A stretch of 64,000 bases of DNA, taken from positions 124,001-188,000 of the forward strand of contig NZ_NSGF01000002.1 of assembly GCF_002294995.1 (NCBI RefSeq), read 5' to 3'. Origin of the DNA: Mesorhizobium sp. WSM3860 (GTDB taxonomy: Bacteria > Pseudomonadota > Alphaproteobacteria > Rhizobiales > Rhizobiaceae). Position numbers and translations under genes: made by a program. The notes beneath the pieces were generated by a model, which worked only from the letters and a program-made list of their open reading frames with translations, was not told the origin of the DNA and did not search any database. Positions 45,029 through 54,049 of the stretch are shown one piece after another (the first letter of the stretch is position 1; each line of letters starts with the position of its first letter).

Positions 45029-45652
45029 ATGTCCTTCGAAAACTGGGCTGCCTTTGCCGCCGCCTCCGCCATCCTTCTCGTCATCCCCGGCCCGACGATC
45101 CTCTTGGTCGTCTCCTATGCGCTCGGCCAGGGCTGGCGCACCGCGCTGCCGATGGCGGTCGGCGTCGCGCTCGGCGACTTCACCGCTATGACGCTGTCGA
45201 TGCTGGGCATCGGCGCGCTGCTGGCGGCCTCGGCCACGGTGTTCATGATCCTGAAGGTCATTGGCGCCGGCTATCTGATCTATCTCGGCATAAAACTGTT
45301 TCGCGCCGGCGGCGCGCTGAAGGCCGAACCGCGCACCGACGCGGTGTCGGCGGCAAGGATGATGGCGCATGCCTGGCTGGTCACGGCGCTTAACCCGAAG
45401 AGCATCACCTTCTTCGTGGCCTTCCTGCCGCAGTTCCTCGACCGGCATGCCGATTTCTGGACGCAGATGCTGATCTTCGAAGCGACCTTCCTGGCGCTCG
45501 CTTTCAGCAATGCCTTCGGCTATGCGCTGATTGCGTCACGGGCGCGCGCCATCGTGCGCAACCCAAGGGCGATCCGTATCTTCAACCGCACCGGCGGGAC
45601 ATTGCTTGTCGGCGCGGGCATCGCCACCGTGGCGATGCGTTCGGGGAATTGA
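45029..45652 (+). CDS. LysE/RhtB family amino-acid exporter
   Basis: 207-residue inner-membrane protein with about six hydrophobic segments. The LysE family start 'WAAFAAASAILLVIPGPTIL' and the following 'VVSYALGQGWRTALPMAVGV' (family PGP motif) are clear; 'MLGIGALLAASATVF' and 'GAGYLIYLGIKLFR' follow. ATG 45029 has AAGGAGTAGGAA upstream. Export of an amino acid or a homoserine lactone-like compound is expected; the exact substrate is unknown. Confidence 0.9.
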   Translation: MSFENWAAFAAASAILLVIPGPTILLVVSYALGQGWRTALPMAVGVALGDFTAMTLSMLGIGALLAASATVFMILKVIGAGYLIYLGIKLFRAGGALKAEPRTDAVSAARMMAHAWLVTALNPKSITFFVAFLPQFLDRHADFWTQMLIFEATFLALAFSNAFGYALIASRARAIVRNPRAIRIFNRTGGTLLVGAGIATVAMRSGN

Positions 45653-45761
45653 GGCCAGGTCCGGTTCGACACAGTCGAAGCCCTCGCCGGTTGGCGAGCC
45701 GACGGTCGATGTTCTAGGATCGCATCGGTTCGACCGGACGAGGAGGCATCAAGGACGCGGC

Positions 45762-47086
45762 ATGGCGCTGAAGGACGCATTCGGCCTGACGTACTCGGGC
45801 GCGACCGATGCCGGGCTTTCGTCCTACGCCAGAGCCGTCCGTGAGCTGCAGTGCTTCATCGGCGACCCGGTCGGCTCCATCGATAGCGCGATCGCCGATG
45901 AGCCCAGCTTCGTGATGGCGCATGTGTTCAAGGGCTATCTGTTCGGCCTCGCCACCGAGCGGGAGGGGACGGCGGTTGCGCGAACCTGCCACGCGGTGGC
46001 GCTGCCGCTCGCCGGCACCGCGCGCGAACGGGCGCATGTCGCGGCGCTCGGCCTCTTGCCAGCGGCCGCTGGCATGACGCCGCCCGCGTCCTCGAGGCCA
46101 TCGCCATCGACAATCCGCTCGACGCGATAGCGCTGCAGGTTGGCCACCAGATCGATTTCTTCACCGGCAATGCGCGGATGCTGCGCGACCGCATCGGCCG
46201 GGCGCTGCCCGCCTGGCAACCGGACATGCCGGGCTACCATGCCGTCCTTGGCATGCAGGCCTTCGGGCTTGAGGAAATGGGCGACTATGCGCGCGCCGAA
46301 GCCTTCGGCCGGCAGGCAATCGAGATCGAGCCGCGCGACGGCTGGGCGCAGCACGCGGTCGCGCATGTCATGGAAATGCAAAGCCGGCAAAGGGAGGGCA
46401 TCGCCTGGATGCGCGCCAATCCGGAGGCGTGGACGAAGGAGAGCTTCCTCAAGATCCATAATTGGTGGCATCTGGCGCTGTTCCACTACGATCTCGGCGA
46501 GACAAACGAGGTGCTCCAGCTCTATGACGGGCCGATCTACGGCGACCGCTCGACGCTGGCGCTCAACATGGTAGACGCCTCGGCGATCCTGTGGCGGCTT
46601 TATCTCCGCGGCGTCGATGTCGGCGACCGCTGGGCGGCACTTGCCGCGAACTGGGTGCCAAAGGCGGCCGCCGGCAATTACGCCTTCAACGATGCGCATG
46701 CGATGATGGCCTTTGTCGGCGCCGGACTGCACGCGCCGGCGCAGACCCTGCTCGAAGCGCAACGCGAGGCGATGCGCTGCGATGACGACAACGCCGCCTT
46801 CACGCGCGACGTCGGCCATCCGCTGACCCTGGCGCTCCAGGCGTTCGGCGAGGGCAACTACGGAGAAGTCGTGCGCCTGATCCGGCCAATCCGCTCGATT
46901 GCGCACCGCTTCGGCGGCAGCCATGCGCAGCGCGACGTGATCGACCTCACCCTGATCGAGGCCGCGCTCCGTGCCGGTGACGGCCCGCTGGCGCGGGTGC
47001 TGGCGGCCGAGCGCCAGCTGGCGCGGCCGGGCAGCCCGCTGTCGGCGCTGTTCTCGCGACGCGGGGCCGATTTGTCAGAGAATTGA
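45762..47086 (+). pseudogene. TPR-repeat protein (TTC38-like), broken by a -1 frameshift
   Basis: Two consecutive reading frames make one about 440-residue protein. Frame 1 starts at ATG 45762 ('MALKDAFGLTYSGATDAGLS') and runs through 'ARERAHVAALGLL'. At about 46056-46060 (ttgcc) one base is missing compared with the expected ttg-gcc; continuing in the next frame gives 'ASGRWHDAARVLEAIAIDNP', then 'LDAIALQVGHQIDFF' and the rest to 47086 without interruption. The order and motifs ('GYHAVLGMQAFGLEEMGDYA', 'HNWWHLALFHYDLGE') match TTC38-type tetratricopeptide proteins. The coding quality on both sides is intact, so the break is recent or is an assembly error. Confidence 0.85.
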
Positions 47087-47167
47087 CCCGAGGCGGATGT
47101 TGGCATAAGAACTGGCAAGCCAGATTTTTTCGAGACCCGAAAAAATTAATGGCAATGGGAGGAAATC

Positions 47168-48622
47168 ATGTATCTCGGCCTCGACCTGGGCACCTCGGGC
47201 GTCAAGGCGCTGCTGATCGATGATCGCCAGAAGGTCGTCGGTTCCGGCCACGGCTCGCTGGACGTCTCGCGGCCGCATCCCGGCTGGTCCGAGCAGGATC
47301 CGGCGCACTGGATCGAGGCGTGCGAGACAGCGATTGCCGAGCTCAACACTTCCCATCCGAAGGAACTTGCCGCGGTCAAGGGCATCGGCCTCTCCGGCCA
47401 GATGCATGGCGCGACCCTGCTCGACGCCTCGGACAAGGTGCTGCGTCCGTGCATCCTGTGGAACGACACCCGCAGCCATGTCGAGGCGGCGGCGCTCGAC
47501 GCCGACCCGCGTTTCCGCAAGCTCACCGGCAACATCGTCTTCCCGGGCTTCACCGCGCCGAAGCTCGTCTGGGTGAAAGAGCACGAGCCCAGTGCTTTTG
47601 CCGCTGTCGCCAAGGTGCTGCTGCCCAAGGATTTTCTGCGGCTGTGGCTGACCGGCGAGCATATTTCGGAGATGTCGGACTCGGCCGGCACATCCTGGCT
47701 CGATGTCGGCAAGCGGCGTTGGTCCTCCGAACTGCTTGCCGCGACATCGCTCGACGAGAAGCATATGCCGCTGCTGGTTGAGGGCACGGCCAAGGCCGGC
47801 GCCTTGCGCGGCGAGCTTGCCTCGAAATGGGGCATTGCTTCAGGCATTCCGGTCGCGGGCGGCGCCGGTGACAATGCGGCGTCGGCCTGCGGCATGGGCA
47901 CCGTGGGCGCCGGCCACGCCTTCGTCTCGCTCGGCACCTCGGGGGTGCTGTTTGCGGCGAATGCATCTTACCTCCCCAATCCCGAAAGCGCGGTGCACAC
48001 CTTCTGCCATGCGCTGCCCAACACCTGGCACCAGATGGGGGTCATCCTGTCGGCCACCGATTCGCTCAACTGGCTGTCGGAGATCACCGGCAAAGGCGCC
48101 GGCGACCTGACCGGCGAGCTCGGCGATAAGCTGAAGGCGCCGACGGGCGTCTCTTTCCTGCCTTATCTCTCCGGCGAGCGCACGCCGCATAATGATTCGG
48201 CCATTCGTGGTTCCTTCACCGGCCTCGCGCATCAATCGAGTCGCGCCGTGCTGACCCAGGCCGTGCTCGAAGGCGTGGCGTTTGCCTTCCGCGACAGCCT
48301 GGAGGCGCTGAAGACAGCCGGCACGACCCTGACCAGGGTGACGGCGATCGGCGGCGGCTCGCGCTCGAGCTACTGGCTGAAGGCGATCGCCACGGCGTTG
48401 CAGGTGCCGGTCGACATTCCGGCCGACGGCGATTTCGGCGCCGCCTTCGGCGCGGCGCGGCTTGGCCTGATCGCCGCGACAGGGGCCGATCCGCTTGCCA
48501 TCTGCACCGCGCCGGCGACCGATGCCACGATCGAACCGGACGCCAGCCTGGGCGGGGCCTTCGCGGACGCTTATCAGCGCCACCGCGCGCTCTATCCGGC
48601 GATCAGGGCTGCAACCGCGTGA
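47168..48622 (+). CDS. xylB: Xylulokinase
   Basis: 484-residue FGGY kinase that phosphorylates D-xylulose to xylulose 5-phosphate. N-terminal phosphate loop 'MYLGLDLGTSGVKALLIDD', 'SLDVSRPHPGWSEQDP', 'GIGLSGQMHGATLLD' (xylulokinase-specific QMHG with the substrate-binding region), 'CILWNDTRSHVEA', and the C-terminal FGGY domain with 'VAGGAGDNAASACGMG', 'LPYLSGERTPHNDSAIRGSF' and 'TAIGGGSRSSYWLKAIA'. Length is normal. xylA lies 670 bp downstream in the same direction, separated by a repeat and a reversed small gene, so the two may have separate promoters. Confidence 0.94.
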   Translation: MYLGLDLGTSGVKALLIDDRQKVVGSGHGSLDVSRPHPGWSEQDPAHWIEACETAIAELNTSHPKELAAVKGIGLSGQMHGATLLDASDKVLRPCILWNDTRSHVEAAALDADPRFRKLTGNIVFPGFTAPKLVWVKEHEPSAFAAVAKVLLPKDFLRLWLTGEHISEMSDSAGTSWLDVGKRRWSSELLAATSLDEKHMPLLVEGTAKAGALRGELASKWGIASGIPVAGGAGDNAASACGMGTVGAGHAFVSLGTSGVLFAANASYLPNPESAVHTFCHALPNTWHQMGVILSATDSLNWLSEITGKGAGDLTGELGDKLKAPTGVSFLPYLSGERTPHNDSAIRGSFTGLAHQSSRAVLTQAVLEGVAFAFRDSLEALKTAGTTLTRVTAIGGGSRSSYWLKAIATALQVPVDIPADGDFGAAFGAARLGLIAATGADPLAICTAPATDATIEPDASLGGAFADAYQRHRALYPAIRAATA

Positions 48623-48633
48623 GCCGGCGCGCA

Positions 48634-48793
48634 GCACCCCCCTCTGCCCTGCCGGGCATCTCCCCCGCAAGGGGGGAGATTGGCAGCTTGGGCGTCTCGC
48701 TCACTATTGCAGCGTTGGAGATTGGCGAAATCCTAGATAACAGCCGATCTCCCCCCTTGCGGGGGAGATGGCCGGCAGGCCAGAGGGGGGTGC
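48634..48793. repeat. Palindromic element with terminal inverted repeats
   Basis: 160 bp with terminal arms GCACCCCC-CTCTGCCCTGCCGG (from 48634) and CCGGCAGGCCAGAG-GGGGGTGC (to 48793), and internal hairpins TCTCCCCCGCAAGGGGGGAGA and TCTCCCCCCTTGCGGGGGAGA. The whole can fold as one long hairpin, like REP doublets (REPINs) or MITEs. Related copies: 59913-60056 and, degraded, 30917-31076. Starts 12 bp after the xylB stop. Confidence 0.85.
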
Positions 48794-48819
48794 CTCGCAC
48801 CCACCCTTGCAACAAAACC

Positions 48820-49182
48820 TCACTGCGCCGGCACCTTGTCGAGGAAGCCGGTGACGCTCTTCAGGCGGCCGTTCTCGATGACGCAAATATCGGTCCCTTC
48901 GATGACGGATTCAGCGCCTTCGGGGCCCAGATTCCACGAAAAGCGGATGCGGTCGGCGAAACCATCGGGCTCGCCCTTCAGCGAGAATCGGAAGCCGGCA
49001 AAGCGCTGCTGCACGCCGTCGATCAGCCCGGCGATGCCGCCGTGGCCGTCGCCTTGCATTACCGGATCGCGATAGCTGACGTCGCTGGTGAAGGCGGCCT
49101 CGAGCAGGGCCTTGCGGCGCGCCGCATCGCTCTCGTTCCAGGCGGTGATGTAATTGCGGGCGATCGTGTTGAGGTCGGTCAT
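48820..49182 (-). CDS. Nuclear transport factor 2-like (SnoaL) protein
   Basis: 120-residue protein with the NTF2-like cone fold. Typical segments are 'NTIARNYITAWNESDAARRK', 'EAAFTSDVSYRDPVMQGDGH', 'AGFRFSLKGEPDGFADRIRF' and 'IEGTDICVIENGRLKSVTGF'. Many such proteins are small isomerases or hydrolases, but no catalytic residue set can be identified here. ATG 49182 is preferred over 49191 because it leaves proper spacing from AAGGA. Oriented against xylB and xylA and apparently unrelated to xylose use. Confidence 0.8.
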   Translation of the reverse strand: MTDLNTIARNYITAWNESDAARRKALLEAAFTSDVSYRDPVMQGDGHGGIAGLIDGVQQRFAGFRFSLKGEPDGFADRIRFSWNLGPEGAESVIEGTDICVIENGRLKSVTGFLDKVPAQ

Positions 49183-49243
49183 GGTCTTCATCCTTCATTG
49201 GATCGTTTCGACATGACCCTTTTGGACCCACGGAAAAGCCAAA

Positions 49244-49266
49244 CCAATTACGCCTGAGGTAATCGG
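49244..49266. promoter_or_regulatory. Candidate operator upstream of xylA
   Basis: Interrupted inverted repeat CCAATTAC-(7 bp)-GTAATCGG, 7 of 8 positions symmetric, ending 28 bp before the xylA start codon. The position suits a repressor site, such as for a xylose-responsive ROK or LacI protein, but no such regulator is encoded in the window. Confidence 0.35.
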
Positions 49267-49294
49267 GCGAAAGCACTTGGAGAGGAAGGAAACC

Positions 49295-50620
49295 ATGAGC
49301 AGCGGATTTTTCGGCGACATCAAGACCATCAAATATGAAGGGCCGGATTCGACCAATTCGCTGGCCTACCGATATTACAACCCGGACGAGGTGGTGGGTG
49401 GCAAGCGGCTGGAGGACCATCTGCGCTTCGCCGTCGCGTATTGGCATTCCTTCGCCTGGCAGGGCGGCGACCCATTCGGCGGCCAGACCTTCGACCGCCC
49501 CTGGTTCGCAAAACCCGGCGGCATCGACACGATGGAGCTGGCGAAACTGAAGGCCGACGTCGCCTTCGAGATGTTCTCGTTGCTCGGCGTGCCCTATTTC
49601 TGCTTCCACGACGCCGACGTTCGCCCGGAAGGCAAGGATTTCTCCGAAAGCGCGGCGCGCCTCGACGAGATCGCCGATTATTTTTCGACCAAGATGAACC
49701 AGACCGGCGTCAAGCTGCTGTGGGGCACGGCGAACCTTTTCTCGCATCGCCGCTTCATGGCGGGCGCGGCCACCAATCCCGATCCGGACGTGTTCGCCTA
49801 TGCGGTGGCGACGGTGAAGAAATGCATCGACGTGACCAAGAAGCTGAAGGGCGAGAACTACGTGCTGTGGGGCGGGCGCGAAGGCTATGAGACGCTGCTC
49901 AACACCGACCTCGCGCGAGAGCAGGAGCAGGCCGGCCGCTTCCTCAACCTCGTCGTGGACTACAAGCACAAAATAGGTTTCGAGGGCACGATCCTGATCG
50001 AGCCGAAACCGCAGGAGCCGACCAAGCACCAGTACGACTACGATGTCGCCACCGTCTACGGCTTCCTGAAGCGCTTCGGGCTGGAGAAGGAGGTGAAGGT
50101 CAACATCGAGCAGGGCCATGCGATCCTTGCCGGCCATTCCTTCGAGCACGAGCTGGCCTTGGCCAACGCGCTCGGCATCTTCGGTTCGATCGACATGAAC
50201 CGCAACGACTATCAGTCCGGCTGGGACACCGACCAGTTCCCCAACAATGTGCCGGAAATGGCTTTGGCCTATTACCAGATCCTGCAGGGCGGCGGCTTCA
50301 AGACCGGCGGCACCAATTTCGACGCCAAGCTGCGCCGCCAGTCGCTCGACCCGGAGGATCTGCTGATCGGCCATATCGGCGGCATGGACGCCTGCGCGCG
50401 CGGCCTCAAGGCCGCGGCCAGGATGATCGGAGACAAGGCGCTGTCGGCCCCGCTCGACGAACGCTATGCCGGGTGGAACACGGCCGAAGGCAAGGCGATG
50501 CTTTCCGGCAAGCGTACGCTGGAGGAGATCGCCGAACGCGTAGTGACTGAAAAGATCGAGCCGCAGCCGCGCTCCGGCCGGCAGGAGCTGCTCGAAAACA
50601 TCGTCAACCGCTACGTCTGA
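49295..50620 (+). CDS. xylA: Xylose isomerase
   Basis: 441-residue xylose isomerase that converts D-xylose to D-xylulose. The class II start '[20 protein letters not shown]' and '[20 protein letters not shown]' are characteristic of the longer type. Active-site segments include '[17 protein letters not shown]' (catalytic His and Asp), '[16 protein letters not shown]', '[18 protein letters not shown]' (metal Glu and Lys) and '[20 protein letters not shown]'. ATG 49295 with GAGAGGAAGG upstream; GTG/ATG positions further upstream are less likely. Product goes to XylB, encoded upstream. Confidence 0.96.
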   Translation: MSSGFFGDIKTIKYEGPDSTNSLAYRYYNPDEVVGGKRLEDHLRFAVAYWHSFAWQGGDPFGGQTFDRPWFAKPGGIDTMELAKLKADVAFEMFSLLGVPYFCFHDADVRPEGKDFSESAARLDEIADYFSTKMNQTGVKLLWGTANLFSHRRFMAGAATNPDPDVFAYAVATVKKCIDVTKKLKGENYVLWGGREGYETLLNTDLAREQEQAGRFLNLVVDYKHKIGFEGTILIEPKPQEPTKHQYDYDVATVYGFLKRFGLEKEVKVNIEQGHAILAGHSFEHELALANALGIFGSIDMNRNDYQSGWDTDQFPNNVPEMALAYYQILQGGGFKTGGTNFDAKLRRQSLDPEDLLIGHIGGMDACARGLKAAARMIGDKALSAPLDERYAGWNTAEGKAMLSGKRTLEEIAERVVTEKIEPQPRSGRQELLENIVNRYV

Positions 50621-50805
50621 GGCTTTCCTGCGTCGCCCGAATCGAGCGCCGCAGAGCTGAAATTGCATTCGACGCGGGGCGAACCTACACGACAAGGTTT
50701 TGCCCCGCACTGCCCCTCAATCGCCGCGCTCTTGCCTTCAAACAGCCGTCACGAATCGCCTATATTGTCGACATGCGGCGGGAAGGAAAGAAGGAGGCGA
50801 AACGT

Positions 50806-51009
50806 ATGCAGCACGAACGCGAAATCGACGCCCTGCTCTCTTCCGGCGAGGCTGGTTCGATCATCGATCGGCTGATGGCGCTGCCGCATCCAAAGGATGG
50901 CGCCGGCGAAGCAAATGAATGGGATCGCGCGGTCGCCGCGCGGTTGGAAACGGCGCTGGCCAAGAGCATGCGCTCGCGCATGGTGCGCGAAGGCCGAGAC
51001 GCCGCCTGA
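50806..51009 (+). CDS. Small hypothetical protein
   Basis: 67-residue soluble, charged, helical protein ('MQHEREIDALLSSGEAGSII', 'DRLMALPHPKDGAGEANEWD', ends 'SMRSRMVREGRDAA'). I do not recognise the family. ATG 50806 has GAAGGAGGCGAAACG upstream, which supports translation; the in-frame ATG at 50773 would make 78 residues. It is 71 bp before the HAD gene in the same direction. Confidence 0.6.
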   Translation: MQHEREIDALLSSGEAGSIIDRLMALPHPKDGAGEANEWDRAVAARLETALAKSMRSRMVREGRDAA

Positions 51010-51080
51010 ATCTGCGGCCCGATTTCCTTGGGCCATTTCCGTAGTTTGACGAACGGAGACTGTTTCTCCATCCTGCACCG

Positions 51081-51878
51081 ATGATACGCGCGGTGCTGCT
51101 CGATCTCGCGGGTGTCGTCTATGATGGCGACACCCCGATCGCAGGCGCTGTGGCTGCGGTCGAGCGTTTGCGCAAGGCCAGGCTGCCGCTGCGCTTCGTC
51201 AGCAACACGACACGTTCGCCGCGCCACCGAATCATCGCGCAGCTTGCCGCAATGGGCGTCGAGGTGAGGGATGAAGAATTGCTGACGCCGGCGCGCGCCG
51301 CGCTCGAGTGGCTGCGAGGGCATGACCTCCAGCCTCACCTGCTCGTCCATCCCAACCTCGAAGCAGAGTTTACCGGCCTGGAAGGCGGCAAGAGCCGCGC
51401 TGTCGTCGTCGGCGACGCCGGCGAGGCCTTCGACTATGCCAGCCTAAACCGAGCGTTCCGCGAACTGGTTGCCGGAGCCGATTTTCTGGCTCTTGCCACC
51501 AATCGCAGCTTCAAGGATGCCGACGGTGAGCTCAGCCTCGATGCCGGCGCCTTCGTCGCGGCGCTCGAATTCGCCAGCGGCCGAAGCCCTGTCGTGCTCG
51601 GCAAGCCGTCGCCGGATTTCTTCCTCGCGGCGCTTGGCGATTTGAACTGCCCGGCAGCCGATGCGGTCATGGTCGGCGACGATGCGGAGAGCGACGTCGC
51701 CGGCGCGCTCAGCGCCGGGCTTGGCACGGGGCTGCTCGTGCGGACCGGCAAGTACCGCCCAGGTGATGAAACACGCTTCGATCCGCCTCCCACGGCGCTG
51801 GTCGACGACCTTGCGGCCGCTACCGACTGGATCCTTAAAGCGCGCCGCAGTGAAACGGATTCCGGCGACGCGCTTTGA
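51081..51878 (+). CDS. HAD-IIA hydrolase (LHPP/HDHD2-like)
   Basis: 265-residue HAD-superfamily hydrolase of subclass IIA (TIGR01458-like). Motif I is 'VLLDLAGVVYDGDTPI': the first Asp is present but the second is Ala, as LHPP and HDHD2 proteins have Ser there. Motif II 'RFVSNTTRSP' (Ser/Thr), motif III Lys in 'VVLGKPSPDFFLAALGDL', motif IV 'AVMVGDDAESDVAGALSAGL'. The Ala suggests altered leaving-group protonation rather than full inactivity. Substrate unknown; LHPP acts on phosphohistidine, phospholysine or pyrophosphate. Confidence 0.85.
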   Translation: MIRAVLLDLAGVVYDGDTPIAGAVAAVERLRKARLPLRFVSNTTRSPRHRIIAQLAAMGVEVRDEELLTPARAALEWLRGHDLQPHLLVHPNLEAEFTGLEGGKSRAVVVGDAGEAFDYASLNRAFRELVAGADFLALATNRSFKDADGELSLDAGAFVAALEFASGRSPVVLGKPSPDFFLAALGDLNCPAADAVMVGDDAESDVAGALSAGLGTGLLVRTGKYRPGDETRFDPPPTALVDDLAAATDWILKARRSETDSGDAL

Positions 51879-51890
51879 ACCCATTGTTTT

Positions 51891-51935
51891 GATGTATGCC
51901 GTTTCCCAAAACCGCTGCCACTTTTGGGCGACATC
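51891..51935. repeat. Short palindromic element between convergent genes
   Basis: Outer arms GATGT (51891-51895) and ACATC (51931-51935) and inner arms CCCAAAA (51905-51911) and TTTTGGG (51922-51928). Same family as 39384-39424. It occupies nearly the whole 59-bp gap between the HAD gene and the regulator gene and could terminate both. Confidence 0.6.
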
Positions 51936-51937
51936 CT

Positions 51938-52918
51938 TCAGCCGCGCCGCAGCCTGACCGGCGCTTCGCCGAACGCGCGGGAAAACGCCCTGGAAAACGC
52001 CGCGGCCGATGAAAAACCCGTACGCCCGGCAATGTCGGCCATGGCGATGCGCGTGTCGACCACCAGGCGGCGGGCGGCGCCGAGCCGCAGCCGCAGATAA
52101 TAGGCGCCCGGCGTCTCGCCGATCGACTTGCGGAAGATGCTCTCGAGTGTTCGCGCCGTGACGCCGGCGCGCTTGGCCACGGCATCGATGGTCAGCGGCT
52201 CATCGACATGCGCTTCCATCAGCCGGATCGCATGCGCCAGGCGCGGATCGTAGCCGTCGAGCCGGCCGAGCGAGACGAGCGGCTGGGCGTCGGTCGCCGC
52301 GCGCGTCTGATCGTAGATGAAGACGCTCGCCACATCGAGCGCGGCCGCCATGCCGAGCCGGGTGCGGACCAGATGCAGCATCAGGTCGAAGGTGGGCGAG
52401 GCACCGCCCGAGGTGAAGACCGGCCCGTCGATCACATAGCGGTCGGGGCGCACATCGACGCCCGGAAAGGCGGCGGAAAAATCCTCCATGTCTTCCCAAT
52501 GCGTGGTGGCGCTGCGGCCTTCGAGCAGGCCGGCACGCGCCACCAGCCAGGTGCCCGCCTCGACGCCGCCGCAGGCGCGGGCCGCGCGCGCCGCGCGGCG
52601 CAACCCGGCAAGCAACGCCGAGGTCGCATAGTTCTGCGTCCCGAAGCCGGCGACGACAACCAGCATGTCGGTCGGCTCGGCGGCATCGAAGCGGCCGCTG
52701 ACGGCGACCGGCAAGCCGCAGGTCGTCACCGGCGCCTCGCCCGTGACCGAGACCAGCTTGAAGTCGAACAAGGTCTCGCCCGAGATGCGGTTGGCGGCGC
52801 GCAGCGGGTCGACCGCCGAGGCCACGCACATGATCGACGAGCCCGAGAACACCAGAACCGTCACCTTGAGGGTTTCCCGCTCGGCGCGAAAGATCGTCGG
52901 CTTTTCGCTTTTAGTCAT
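51938..52918 (-). CDS. GlxA-type AraC family regulator (CdhR-like)
   Basis: 326-residue regulator with an N-terminal DJ-1/PfpI-like amidotransferase domain (about 15-200; 'VTVLVFSGSSIMCVASAVDP', 'MLVVVAGFGTQNYATSALLA', 'GVEAGTWLVARAGLLEGRSA', 'THWEDMEDF') and a C-terminal AraC domain with two HTH motifs (about 225-326; 'PLTIDAVAKRAGVTARTLES', 'IFRKSIGETPGAYYLRLRLG', 'IAGRTGFSSAAAFSRAFSRA'). Regulators of this type (CdhR, GbdR) control carnitine and glycine betaine catabolism in Pseudomonas. It is divergent from the carnitine cluster across 137 bp, so activation of those genes is likely. The gap includes a perfect hairpin AAAGCCGG-TTT-CCGGCTTT at 52995-53013. Confidence 0.9.
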   Translation of the reverse strand: MTKSEKPTIFRAERETLKVTVLVFSGSSIMCVASAVDPLRAANRISGETLFDFKLVSVTGEAPVTTCGLPVAVSGRFDAAEPTDMLVVVAGFGTQNYATSALLAGLRRAARAARACGGVEAGTWLVARAGLLEGRSATTHWEDMEDFSAAFPGVDVRPDRYVIDGPVFTSGGASPTFDLMLHLVRTRLGMAAALDVASVFIYDQTRAATDAQPLVSLGRLDGYDPRLAHAIRLMEAHVDEPLTIDAVAKRAGVTARTLESIFRKSIGETPGAYYLRLRLGAARRLVVDTRIAMADIAGRTGFSSAAAFSRAFSRAFGEAPVRLRRG

Positions 52919-53055
52919 GGCGTCTTCGTAAAACGCAAAACAGTTTCCAGCAAGTCGGTCATGCTGGGCCAGCTTCGGCGCAGGTCGTCATAGCAAAGCC
53001 GGTTTCCGGCTTTCTGGTCGACATCGATGGCCGATCGAATTTGGGAGGAAAGACG

Positions 53056-53973
53056 ATGCCGCTCGCGATGAACCGTGAGGTTTTCATTACCTGTGCCGTG
53101 ACCGGTTCCGGCGGCACGCAGGACCGCAGCCCGAACGTGCCGCGCTCGCCCAAGCAGATCGCCGATTCGGCGATCGAGGCCGCCAAGGCGGGTGCTGCGA
53201 TCGTCCACTGCCATGTGCGCGACCCCGAGACCGGCAAGCCCAGGCGCGACGTCCATCTCTATCGGGAGGTGACCGAACGCATCCGCGAGGCCAATGTGGA
53301 CGTGGTGCTGAATCTCACCGCCGGCATGGGCGGCGACATGGTGTTCGGCTCGCCGGAAGCGCCGCTGCCGCTCAACGAGAAGGGCACCGACATGGGCGGC
53401 GCCACCAACCGTATGGAGCATGTGCGCCAGTGCCTGCCGGAGATCTGCACGCTGGATTGCGGCACGATGAACTTCGCCGAGGCCGACTATGTGATGACCA
53501 ACACGCCCGGTATGCTGCGCGCCATGGGCGGCATGATGACGGCCCTGGGCGTGAAGCCCGAGATCGAGGCTTTCGATACCGGGCATCTGTGGTTCGCCAA
53601 GCAGCTGGTCGAGGAACAGGTGCTGAAGCCGGATGCGCTGGTGCAGCTCTGCATGGGTGTGCCTTGGGGCGCGCCGGACGACCTCAACACCTTCATGGCG
53701 ATGGTCAACAACGTGCCGTCGACCTGGAACTGGTCGGCCTTCTCGATCGGCCGCAATCAGATGGCCTATGTCGCGGCCGCGGTGCTGGCCGGCGGCAATG
53801 TCCGTGTCGGCCTGGAAGACAATCTGTGGCTCGACAAGGGCGTGCTGGCGACCAATGCGCAGCTCGTCGAGCGCGCGGTGAGCATCGTCTCCAATCTCGG
53901 CGCGCGCGTGCTCGGACCGGAGGAAGTACGCAAGAAGCTCAACCTCACCAAGCGGGCGCCCATCGCGGCATGA
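53056..53973 (+). CDS. Beta-keto acid cleavage enzyme (BKACE), dehydrocarnitine-type
   Basis: 305-residue BKACE (DUF849) protein. These zinc enzymes condense a beta-keto acid with acetyl-CoA and release an acetoacetyl-CoA-type product plus the substrate-specific acyl-CoA. Zinc motif HCH at 51-53 in 'AAIVHCHVRDPETGKPRRDV'; also 'ANVDVVLNLTAGMGGDMVFG', 'EICTLDCGTMNF' and 'GGNVRVGLEDNLWLDKGVLA'. Next to carnitine dehydrogenase it most likely cleaves 3-dehydrocarnitine to betainyl-CoA and acetoacetate (the CdhC reaction). ATG 53056 follows GGGAGGAAAGACG. First gene of the cluster. Confidence 0.93.
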   Translation: MPLAMNREVFITCAVTGSGGTQDRSPNVPRSPKQIADSAIEAAKAGAAIVHCHVRDPETGKPRRDVHLYREVTERIREANVDVVLNLTAGMGGDMVFGSPEAPLPLNEKGTDMGGATNRMEHVRQCLPEICTLDCGTMNFAEADYVMTNTPGMLRAMGGMMTALGVKPEIEAFDTGHLWFAKQLVEEQVLKPDALVQLCMGVPWGAPDDLNTFMAMVNNVPSTWNWSAFSIGRNQMAYVAAAVLAGGNVRVGLEDNLWLDKGVLATNAQLVERAVSIVSNLGARVLGPEEVRKKLNLTKRAPIAA

Positions 53974-54020
53974 GCATGATCCCGAAAAGTGGGAACCGGT
54001 TTTCGGAAAAGATCATGCTC
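53972..54020. repeat. Nested palindrome (RIME-like) at a stop codon
   Basis: Outer arms GAGCATGATC (53972-53981) and GATCATGCTC (54011-54020), inner arms CCGAAAA (53982-53988) and TTTTCGG (54000-54006). It begins inside the BKACE stop codon (TGAGCATGATC) and ends 30 bp before the next start. It resembles short rhizobial intergenic mosaic elements and is related to 56962-57010. Confidence 0.8.
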
Positions 54021-54049
54021 AAACAATTGTTGAAAAGCGGGAGGTCGAG

